NCBI GenBank assembly: GCA_024703855.1
Contig: CP087965.1
Location: 4,146,001-4,210,000 of the forward strand
Length of the DNA: 64,000 nt
Direction of reading: 5' to 3'
From: Polaromonas sp. P2-4
GTDB taxonomy: Bacteria > Pseudomonadota > Gammaproteobacteria > Burkholderiales > Burkholderiaceae_C
In this document: in pieces, positions 38,050 through 44,448 of the stretch
Layout of the letters: the number at the start of each line of letters is the position of its first letter
Position numbering within the stretch: position 1 is the stretch's first letter
Notes under the pieces: generated by a model
The model's database searches: none
The model's input: only the letters and a program-made list of their open reading frames with translations
What the model was told of the DNA's origin: nothing
Position numbers and translations under genes: made by a program

Positions 38050-38645
38050 ATGGCGAACGGGCGTAATCGAGGGCAAAAGGGCGATGTAGGACGCGATGCA
38101 GGCGGGTTTGTAGCCTTGCCCTGGTCCGTCCTGGATTGCCCCGCCTACGCTCGTTTATCCATGCACGCTCGGGCTTTGCTGCTGGAAGTGGCACGCCAGT
38201 TCGTGAGAGACAACAACGGGCGCATGTTGCTATCTCGCGCCTACATGGAAACACGGGGCTGGAAGTCGGTGGACATGCTGACCAAAGCCAAGCGCGAACT
38301 GCTGGAAGGCGGTTTCATTTTCCAGACCGTCATGGGACACCGCCCGAATAAGGCGAGCTGGTTTGCAGTGACGTGGCGAGCGCTGGACAAGCTGCCTGGA
38401 TATGACGCGGGCACGGAAAAAGGTTTTGAGCGTGGCGCGTATCAAAAACCGCACCTTGCAAAAACGCGAGCCTTAAACCGCCCCACGGTACAGAGAGGAC
38501 CGTGATAGTACCGCCCCACGGTACAGCGACAGCGCCCACTGTACCGCCCCACGGTGCTATCAAGCCTGTTTCTAAGCCCCGCGCTGTACCGCCACACGGA
38601 CACCATCTAGAAATGCCATCTCCTGCAACTCAAACCACATACTGA
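38050..38645 (+). CDS. Winged-helix phage-type protein with C-terminal VPPHG repeats (frameshifted)
   Basis: Start at the ATG 38050 (MANGRNRGQKGDVGRDAGGF). The N-terminal domain VALPWSVLDCPAYARLSMHA, MLLSRAYMETRGWKSVDMLT and HRPNKASWFAVTWRALDKLP resembles replication-related winged-helix proteins of temperate phages. The A5 run at 38460-38464 appears one base short: without correction the frame stops after NRPTVQRGP, with one extra A it continues through four PPHG repeats to LEMPSPATQTTY and TGA 38643. Repeats in the DNA have spacings divisible by three, which supports a coding origin. Confidence 0.65.
38475..38601. repeat. Four GTACCGCCCCACGGTAC-like repeats
   Basis: Copies at about 38475-38491, 38508-38524, 38541-38557 and 38586-38601; starts 33, 33 and 45 bp apart. 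The best copy, GTACCGCCCCACGGTAC, is an inverted repeat (GTACCG/CGGTAC). In the coding frame each gives V-P-P-H-G. They could be protein repeats only, or also binding sites. Confidence 0.75.
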
Positions 38646-38656
38646 AAGGAAACATC

Positions 38657-38767
38657 ATGAACGCCACCATTTCCGAATTGAAGATTGAACTCATGAACGA
38701 CAACAAGGGCACCCGATGCGGACAAAGTGCCGACAGCAAGCGGGCAAGCCGCGCAACCGGAAATTGA
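38657..38767 (+). CDS. Small hypothetical protein (36 aa)
   Basis: ATG at 38657 with GAAAGGA upstream encodes MNATISELKIELMNDNKG then a basic tail (SADSKRASRATGN). No recognised family. It fits between the winged-helix gene and the DUF5681 gene, so it may be a real small gene of the element; coding evidence is limited to the ribosome-binding site and gene packing. Confidence 0.45.
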   Translation: MNATISELKIELMNDNKGTRCGQSADSKRASRATGN

Positions 38768-38796
38768 GGCTTGAAATAGCAGGAAGGAAGCAAGCA

Positions 38797-39219
38797 ATGA
38801 CCGAAAAGAAAAGGCCGGGCCGGTGGAGGGCTGGCGAATCAGGAAACCCCAAAGGCAAGCCGCCGGGCAGTGGCGAGCTTCAAAAGTTACGCGCCGCCAT
38901 TGGTGAGCATGTACCGGAAATCATTAGCCAACTGGTGACGGCTGCGCGTGCTGGCGACATACAAGCCGCCCGGCTGATTCTGGAGCGTGTCCTACCGCCC
39001 GTGAAGGCCATAGAACAGGCCCAGGCTATTAATCTGCCTGATGGCACCCTGACAGAGCAAGGCCGGGCCGTGCTGGCTGCTGTGGCCGCTGGTGAGCTTG
39101 CACCCGGACAGGGAGCGCAACTAATCGCCGCGATTGGCACGCTGGGCAAGGTGGCCGAACTTGACGAACTGGCCGCACGCATTGCCGCACTGGAGGAAAA
39201 ACATGCCCTCAAGTCTTAA
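38797..39219 (+). CDS. DUF5681-domain protein
   Basis: 140 residues from the ATG at 38797 with AGGAAGGAAG upstream. The N-terminus RPGRWRAGESGNPKGKPPGS is the DUF5681 signature, common in phage and integrated-element proteins near packaging genes. It is followed by a helical region with DIQAARLILERVLPPVKA and a C-terminal coil ARIAALEEKHALKS. Function not established. It overlaps the next gene by 17 bp. Confidence 0.78.
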   Translation: MTEKKRPGRWRAGESGNPKGKPPGSGELQKLRAAIGEHVPEIISQLVTAARAGDIQAARLILERVLPPVKAIEQAQAINLPDGTLTEQGRAVLAAVAAGELAPGQGAQLIAAIGTLGKVAELDELAARIAALEEKHALKS

Positions 39220-39397
39220 TCGTCGCTTGCTTGCCATTGAGGGTAGACCTCGCGTGTACCGCTCCATCGCTGAAATGCCGGATGAGGTTCTGGAGGCTAT
39301 GTTGTCACCGCTTTGTGGTGGCCGAGTCCCCACGGATGATGACCTGCGAGCGATTACCCGTTTTACTCAACTGGAGAGCAAACATGCAAAACCTTGA
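39203..39397 (+). CDS. Small hypothetical protein (64 aa)
   Basis: ATG at 39203 inside the end of the DUF5681 gene: MPSSLNRRLLAIEGRPRV ... EMPDEVLEAMLSPLCGGRVP. It overlaps the following gene by 14 bp. Translational overlap on both sides supports it as real. No family recognised. Confidence 0.6.
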   Translation: MPSSLNRRLLAIEGRPRVYRSIAEMPDEVLEAMLSPLCGGRVPTDDDLRAITRFTQLESKHAKP

Positions 39398-39647
39398 AAA
39401 GAGAATTGCCGCACTTGAGGTGGCAAACCCGCCAGCCGATGATATGACCATCATTCTCCGCCTTGTGAGTCCTGGCCAGCTTGACGCGGAGATTTATCGG
39501 CTACGTGCTAATAATGGCGAGTTATGGACGCGGCATCCCTGTGAGACTGAGCAAGACTTGATAGACCGGGCATCCCTGGAGGTGAAGCGCAACCCGTGGG
39601 GTTTTGCAAGACTCATAACGGACGATTGTCGAGGTGCTCCATGCTGA
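39384..39647 (+). CDS. Small hypothetical coiled-coil protein (87 aa)
   Basis: ATG at 39384: MQNLEKRIAALEVANPPADD, a short coiled coil, then MTIILRLVSPGQLDAEIYRL and a C-terminus ending TDDCRGAPC. It resembles the next small protein in layout (coil, then a strand-rich MTIILR or MKIVIV segment). The stop overlaps the following ATG. Confidence 0.6.
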   Translation: MQNLEKRIAALEVANPPADDMTIILRLVSPGQLDAEIYRLRANNGELWTRHPCETEQDLIDRASLEVKRNPWGFARLITDDCRGAPC

Positions 39648-39823
39648 GCATTGAAAGGCGCATTGCTGCGCTGGAAACGAGCGCCGATGATGGCTCTATG
39701 AAAATTGTCATCGTGGAGGCTGGCGAGACTGACGCCGACGCCATGAAGCGGGTAGGCTATTCGCCCGATGCCGCCGGGGTGATGCGTGTGGTGTTTATTT
39801 CGCCTACGGACGCTAGACTATAA
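39641..39823 (+). CDS. Small hypothetical coiled-coil protein (60 aa)
   Basis: ATG at 39641: MLSIERRIAALETSADDG followed by MKIVIVEAGETDADAMKRVG. Layout like the previous protein, possibly a diverged duplicate. Region 39824-40001 after it shows no gene. Confidence 0.6.
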   Translation: MLSIERRIAALETSADDGSMKIVIVEAGETDADAMKRVGYSPDAAGVMRVVFISPTDARL

Positions 39824-40001
39824 AACTGCCGAAACTGGGGGGCTGACCGTGACCGATGGAAGCTACTTGCCGCTCATGAGAACTTAGACCGCTACCCATG
39901 GCTGCCAACGGCTTCGCGTTGCGGAAAGAGCAAAACCGCATTGATGAGCTTCGCCGAAAAGCTGATACTAGGTTCTACATAACTTGGGCGGGAAGTGGAC
40001 T

Positions 40002-40430
40002 ATGGAGAAATTTGCAAAATCTGCGCTAATGCTGGGGGCGCTGCTTGCGGGCGCTGGCGTTTTCTACCATTTCGTCATTTTCTTACCAGGACTTGAGCGG
40101 GAGAAGCAATCACAGATAGCCACAGAAAAGGCTCAACGGCGCGCAGCTTATGAGACCTGCAAAGAAATTGCAAGTCGCGTTCATGAACTTAATTGGACAG
40201 CAGCGTGCAGAAATAGCGCACAGACTAACAAACTTTTGTTTTCTCAATGCCTTGAAAGACAGACGGCAGCAGGCAAACCCGATATGGGCAAAAGCTAATG
40301 CACAGTGTTTTATGGCGGTGATGACGCAAGCCCGGAATGCAAACTTAGCTCAGTGCAGGCGGGAACCTTGAACCAGAAATTCACGGACGCGAAGGAGAGG
40401 TGTCTTAGTGAAGCAAAAGCTGGCGTTTAG
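40002..40430 (+). pseudogene. Membrane-anchored small protein interrupted by TAA
   Basis: ATG at 40002 encodes MEKFAKSALMLGALLAGAGV and a continuing hydrophobic helix, then a Cys-containing region (YETCKEIASRVHELNWTAAC). A TAA at 40296-40298 stops the frame after KPDMGKS. The same frame then continues as CTVFYGGDDASPECKLSSVQ and ends TLNQKFTDAKERCLSEAKAGV with TAG at 40428. That tail matches the one encoded at 40855-40941, so the full gene probably had 142 residues. It may be truncated, read through, or carry a base error. Confidence 0.6.
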
Positions 40431-40500
40431 CGGTCGTGATGCATAGCCCTAGAGAAAACCGCATCCACGCGGCTCGTGGAAACTATAGACGGGGGAAACA

Positions 40501-40854
40501 ATGAAGAGACTTCTAACAATGCTGGCGCTAGGTGCGCTTTTCGCAGGTACCGCACAAGCTAACTGCTTTGGCTCTAGCTCGTTCCAGACGTGTACCGATA
40601 ATTCTGGCAACACGTATAACGTGCAACGCTACGGCAACACCACTAATGTTCAGGGAAGCAACCCGTCCACCGGTAGCACCTGGAACCAAACCAGTCAGAC
40701 CTACGGCAATACCACCTACCAAAACGGCACAGCATCAAACGGCAGTAACTGGCATGGAACGACGCAACAACTTGGGAACACAACCATCAACAGCGGCATA
40801 GACAGCCGTGGAAACCCGTACCACAAGACATGCACCAATGGCATTTGCTATTGA
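40501..40854 (+). CDS. Small secreted Asn/Gly/Thr-rich protein
   Basis: 117 residues with a clear signal peptide (MKRLLTMLALGALFAGTAQA, cleavage before NCFGSSS). The mature part is short repeats of Y/W-G-N-T-T and N-G-T/S-N, for example YGNTTNVQGSNPSTGSTWNQ and YGNTTYQNGTASNGSNWHG, with Cys pairs at both ends (CFGSSSFQTC, CTNGIC). Exported, possibly surface-associated. Function unknown. The stop is followed in frame by a duplicated tail from the upstream gene. Confidence 0.75.
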   Translation: MKRLLTMLALGALFAGTAQANCFGSSSFQTCTDNSGNTYNVQRYGNTTNVQGSNPSTGSTWNQTSQTYGNTTYQNGTASNGSNWHGTTQQLGNTTINSGIDSRGNPYHKTCTNGICY

Positions 40855-40941
40855 CTGCCCGGTTTCCAATCTGAGACCTTGAACCAGAGGCTCAAGGATG
40901 CTAAAGAGAAGTGTCTTAGCGAGGCAAAAGCTGGCGTTTAG
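40855..40941 (+). repeat. Second copy of the KCLSEAKAGV tail
   Basis: In frame directly after the TGA of the secreted protein, 28 codons read LPGFQSETLNQRLKDAKEKC then LSEAKAGV and stop. DNA and protein closely match 40368-40430. No start codon of its own. It looks like the leftover 3' end of a duplicated gene into which the secreted-protein gene came. Region 40942-41041 shows nothing further. Confidence 0.65.
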
Positions 40942-41041
40942 TAGCTGCGCTCATCACGGAAGTGACAACTCCACTTGTCAGTCGGCAGGGGTACCGAGCA
41001 AGTAAACTGGCTGAACAACAACTTCGAGCGGGAGGCTCTCC

Positions 41042-41647
41042 ATGTCCGGAATGAATGCCAAATTTACCTTTCTGTTGCCATTTATTTGTCTTTGGACCAT
41101 GAGCACAACAGGACATACGCAAAATGCGAGGGAGACAGCATTTGTGGGCCAACCGCTGATTTATTCCAAGAGCGGGAAGATTGATGGCTGTGGTGTGCGC
41201 CTCATAGCAATTGACGAATCAAGTAACGCAGATGGGCCACGTCTGGTAATTGATGCGTCATTGCAACTCTCAACAAGATGGCAAGCGATGGTTGTTAAGG
41301 CAACGGCAGGCCGCATGCTACTTGAGAACGGAAAACTTCAGAATCGCAAAATTGCTACAGTTGAGCGTGCGTGGTTTAGGGCTGATGGCTTACCTCCAAC
41401 GAAGGCAGTGACCGGTAAAATGATTTCAACCATTGACCCGGTTGGTGGGGTCATCTATCCAACAACTCGTTTAGAGGATTTAGAAATTCTCATCGCAATG
41501 ACGAGCGGAAAACCAATTGAGATGGGCCTAAAGCTACGTGGCGAGCCGACCGAAACGGTATGGTTCGGCGTGGTCACTCTTTCGACGGGAGAGTCGGCCA
41601 GAATCGACTCATGTCTGAAGGAGTTGCTCGAAGACAGGACAAAGTAG
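41042..41647 (+). CDS. Hypothetical secreted protein
   Basis: 201 residues starting MSGMNAKFTFLLPFICLW, a probable signal peptide. The mature part is strand-rich with two Cys (KIDGCGVRL near the N-terminus and RIDSCLKELLEDRTK at the end), possibly a disulfide. No known motif. It lies 24 bp upstream of the nuclease gene in the same direction and is likely expressed with it. Confidence 0.7.
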   Translation: MSGMNAKFTFLLPFICLWTMSTTGHTQNARETAFVGQPLIYSKSGKIDGCGVRLIAIDESSNADGPRLVIDASLQLSTRWQAMVVKATAGRMLLENGKLQNRKIATVERAWFRADGLPPTKAVTGKMISTIDPVGGVIYPTTRLEDLEILIAMTSGKPIEMGLKLRGEPTETVWFGVVTLSTGESARIDSCLKELLEDRTK

Positions 41648-41671
41648 CTTTCCTTTTTTGGCTGGTGCCGA

Positions 41672-42160
41672 ATGAGCAAACTACTTCTCGCCCTGCTGTT
41701 GGCGCTGACCGTCACCGTCAATGCGGAAATCATTACGGGCCGCGTGGTGGGGGTGGCCGATGGCGACACCGTAACAGTTCTGGATGCCGACAAGGTGCAG
41801 CACAAGATTCGACTTTCCGGGATTGATGCGCCAGAAAAGAAACAGGACTTTGGCAACAGCTCCAAAGAAAGCCTAAGCGACTTGGTGTTCTCCAAGGCCG
41901 TTACCGTAGAGACAGACAAGAAAGACCGCTACGGGCGCGAAGTCGGCAAAGTTCTTGTTAATGGAGTGGATGTAAATCTAGAGCAGGTGCAACGGGGTTT
42001 TGCGTGGCATTACAAAGCCTATGAGCGCGAACAATCAGCCAATGACCGCAAGCTGTACGACTTCGCGGAAAGTGAAGCCAAGACCGCTAGGCGTGGTTTG
42101 TGGCGTGACGTTCACCCGGTGCCCCCGTGGGAGTACAGGAAAGCAAAACGCAATCATTGA
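41672..42160 (+). CDS. Thermonuclease family protein (SNase-like), exported
   Basis: 162 residues with signal peptide MSKLLLALLLALTVTVNA. Staphylococcal-nuclease fold: GVADGDTVTVLDADK, the Arg/Asp-containing IRLSGIDAPE and the catalytic DRYGREVGKVLVNGVDVN (Arg and Glu) are all seen. Expected to cut DNA/RNA with Ca2+ outside the cytoplasm. Commonly carried by mobile elements. Intact. Confidence 0.88.
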   Translation: MSKLLLALLLALTVTVNAEIITGRVVGVADGDTVTVLDADKVQHKIRLSGIDAPEKKQDFGNSSKESLSDLVFSKAVTVETDKKDRYGREVGKVLVNGVDVNLEQVQRGFAWHYKAYEREQSANDRKLYDFAESEAKTARRGLWRDVHPVPPWEYRKAKRNH

Positions 42161-42185
42161 AGGCGGAACCAGTTAGCATGCCTGT

Positions 42186-43013
42186 ATGGGCATTACAGAA
42201 TTGCAAAAAGAGCTTCATTTCTATGTCGATGATTCAGGGTCGAGAGACCCCGACCGCAAGCCAACCTCTAGTCAGCATGAGCCAAACTGGTTTGCGCTCG
42301 GCGGGGTCTTGGTTGACCCATCCGACAAAGAACGTATTGACGCCCGAATTACTGGCTTTCGCAGTCAATGGCCTCAAATCGAAAATAGGCCCTTCAGGTC
42401 TTATGACATACGCCATAAAACTGACCGCTTTGCCTGGCTGAACTCGCTGTCGCAGGCCCAACAAGCGTGTTTCTTTGATGGCCTCACGGAACTGATGCTG
42501 GAGTTGCCAATTACCGCTCTAGCCTGTGTAATTGACCGCCCCGGATACAACCAGCGTTACATGAACGAGTACGGCCAACGCCGTTGGAAATTATGTAAGA
42601 CAGCGTTCAATATCGCAGTTGAGCGGGCCGCCAAATTCGCGGTACACCACGAGGCACGGCTGCGCGTTTTTGTTGAGCGTAGCGACAAGCCAACGGAGAC
42701 GCAGTTCAAGCAGTATTTCAACGAAATGAGAAATACCGGTCAACCGTTCGACGCGATACGGTCAGCAAAATACAAACCTCTCTCGGCTAACGTCTTGCAC
42801 AAGACACTCTTTGAGTTTCGAATAAAAACAAAGGAATCATACGTAATGCAGCTCGCAGACTTAATGCTGTGGCCGATGTGCAAGGGCGGCTACTCAGCCG
42901 ATGACCGTGTTTACAAGCTGCTGGTAGAGAACGGCAAGCTGCTAGACGCCCACTGCACTGTAGAAAATGGCCTTGAGGGGATAAAGTATTCCTGCTTCCC
43001 CAGCCCTACTTAG
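42186..43013 (+). CDS. DUF3800 domain-containing protein
   Basis: 275 residues. The N-terminal acidic motif LHFYVDDSGSRDP and FALGGVLVDPSDKERID, then FRSYDIRHKTDRFAW, and the C-terminal SYVMQLADLMLWPMCKGGY match the DUF3800 family, predicted to be an RNase H-like nuclease. Such genes are frequent on prophages and islands, sometimes near defence genes. Last gene of the element, followed by a terminator. Confidence 0.85.
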   Translation: MGITELQKELHFYVDDSGSRDPDRKPTSSQHEPNWFALGGVLVDPSDKERIDARITGFRSQWPQIENRPFRSYDIRHKTDRFAWLNSLSQAQQACFFDGLTELMLELPITALACVIDRPGYNQRYMNEYGQRRWKLCKTAFNIAVERAAKFAVHHEARLRVFVERSDKPTETQFKQYFNEMRNTGQPFDAIRSAKYKPLSANVLHKTLFEFRIKTKESYVMQLADLMLWPMCKGGYSADDRVYKLLVENGKLLDAHCTVENGLEGIKYSCFPSPT

Positions 43014-43026
43014 GCCCCACAAACAC

Positions 43027-43050
43027 AAAAGCCCGAATTAACGGGCTTTT
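43027..43050 (+). terminator. Rho-independent terminator after DUF3800 gene
   Basis: AAAAGCCCG / CGGGCTTTT stem with an AATTAA loop, symmetrical so it can work in both directions. It closes the cargo operon 14 bp after its stop. Confidence 0.85.
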
Positions 43051-43218
43051 GGCGGCCACCAATCGACGACCTCGTGGGCTATGCCCGAAACTGATTATCT
43101 GCTCAGACGCCGGGATGAGTCAAGGGCCCATTGCCGCTAATGTATCGCTATCCATACAGTTGGCAGCCCAACGCAAAGAAACGATTCGCTAGCCAAAAAG
43201 TAGCAAAACCATGTACCG

Positions 43219-43240
43219 GTGGCTACATGGTGGCTACATG
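43219..43240 (+). repeat. Tandem 11-bp repeats, right integrase arm site
   Basis: Two contiguous copies of GTGGCTACATG at 43219-43229 and 43230-43240, identical to the left pair at 34860-34881 and in the same orientation, 52 bp from the right attachment repeat. Confidence 0.7.
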
Positions 43241-43255
43241 AGCCCCAAAGAAAAA

Positions 43256-43285
43256 GGCTCACTACTAAATTAATAGCAATGAACC
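43256..43285 (-). terminator. Element-borne terminator downstream of tRNA-Thr
   Basis: Plus-strand GGCTCACTACTA and TAGCAATGAACC form a 12-bp stem with three wobble pairs and a short AT loop; on the minus strand it is followed by TTTTTC. It sits 11 bp past the tRNA CCA. It resembles, but does not copy, the displaced host terminator at 34643-34673. Confidence 0.6.
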
Positions 43286-43291
43286 CTTGTC

Positions 43292-43343
43292 TTTACTGGT
43301 GCCGGAGAGATGAATCGAACACCCGACCTTCTCATTACGAATG
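43292..43343. repeat. Right attachment repeat (attR), 52 bp
   Basis: Identical to 34680-34731. Here it is the real 3' half of the intact tRNA-Thr gene plus 5 bp beyond CCA. Confidence 0.92.
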
Positions 43344-43372
43344 AGCTGCTCTACCGACTGAGCTACACCGGC
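43297..43372 (-). tRNA. tRNA-Thr (anticodon CGT)
   Basis: 76 nt including encoded CCA. Minus strand begins GCCGGTGTAGCTCAG and ends CTCTCCGGCACCA. D-arm GCTC...GAGC, anticodon loop TTCGTAA with CGT at 34-36, T-arm GGGTG...CATCT; the acceptor stem has one mismatch. It reads ACG codons. It is 24 bp downstream of fbp and is the insertion site of the element. Confidence 0.93.
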
Positions 43373-43395
43373 TTTTTGTGAAATACAGCTTTTGA

Positions 43396-44410
43396 TTATA
43401 GCCCGGAGTGGTACGAAGTGACCCGCTCGACCTCATTTTTGGAGCCAAGCATCACGCTGACGCGTTCGTGCAGCTTGCCGGGTTGAATGTCCAGGATGCG
43501 CTGTTTGCCGTTGGTGGCGGCGCCGCCGGCTTGTTCGATGAGCCAGCTCATGGGGTTGGCTTCGTACATCAGGCGCAGCTTGCCGGCCTTTTCGGGTTCG
43601 CGTTTGTCCCAGGGGTACAAGAACACGCCACCACGGGTCAGGATGCGGTGCACGTCGGCCACCATGGAGGCAATCCAGCGCATGTTGAAGTCTTTGCCGC
43701 GTGGGCCTTCCGTGCCTTGCAGGCATTCGTCGATATAGCGTTTGACCGGCGTATCCCAGTGGCGCATGTTGCTCATGTTGATGGCGAACTCTTTGGTGTC
43801 TGCCGGAATCTGCACGTTTTCTTCAGTCAGCACAAACGAGCCTTGTTCGCGATCGAGTGTGAACATGGCCACACCGTCGCCCACGGTCAGCACCAGCGTG
43901 GTCTGCGGGCCGTAAACGCAGTAACCGGCGGCCACCTGTTTGTTGCCTGCCTGCAGAAAGTCTTTTCTTCAACAACGGCATCCCCATCAGGTTTTTTCAG
44001 CACGCTGAAAATGGTGCCGATGCTGACGTTCACGTCGATATTGCTGGAGCCGTCTAATGGGTCGAACAGCAGCAGGTATTCGCCTTGCGGGTAGCGGTTG
44101 GGCACGGCATAGATGCTGTCCATTTCTTCAGACGCCATGGCGGCCAGGTGGCCGCCCCATTCGTTGGCTTCAATCAACACCTCATTGGCGATGATGTCGA
44201 GTTTCTTCTGGACCTCGCCCTGTACGTTTTCGCTGCCGGCGGTGCCTAGTATGCTGTTTTCGCCACCCAGCCCGCCTTTGTTGACGGCCTGGCTGATGCT
44301 TTTGCAGGCGCGGGCTACCACTTCAAGCAGCAGGCGCAGCTCGGGCGGGATGTGGCCCTCGCTGCGTTGCTGCTCGACCAGGTAGCGTGTGAGAGATATT
44401 TTTGCGACAT
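43396..44410 (-). CDS. fbp: Fructose-1,6-bisphosphatase class 1 (frameshifted)
   Basis: Start ATG at 44410 (MSQK...). The A5 run at 44400-44404 appears one base short; adding one gives ISLTRYLVEQQRSEGHIPPE in frame. A second shift lies near 43955 (after TFCRQ). Metal-site motif FDPLDGSSNID, ASEEMDS and RWIASMVADVHRILTRGG are intact, length about 337 residues. Gluconeogenic/Calvin-type phosphatase. It starts 39 bp after the pepN stop, so the two are probably co-transcribed. Confidence 0.9.
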
Positions 44411-44448
44411 AGGGGGTTTCAGTCTGGTGGTCAGGTTGGTTGATGCGT

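Larger units (their letters stand above)
34680..43343. mobile_element. 8.66-kb integrative element in tRNA-Thr(CGT)
   Basis: Bounded by 52-bp direct repeats (34680-34731 and 43292-43343). A P4-type integrase gene sits just inside the left end. The interior has small DNA-binding and replication-like genes and a cargo of secreted proteins, a thermonuclease and a DUF3800 protein. Lower GC than the flanks. No capsid, portal, terminase large subunit or conjugation gene is seen, so it resembles a phage satellite or small genomic island. The intact tRNA is restored at the right end. Confidence 0.88.

Noticed and set aside
38475..38601. Iteron-type origin of replication
   Set aside because: Repeat spacings are multiples of three and translate as VPPHG in the extended gene frame; the regular spacing is explained by coding. 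A binding role remains possible and is listed as a finding only.
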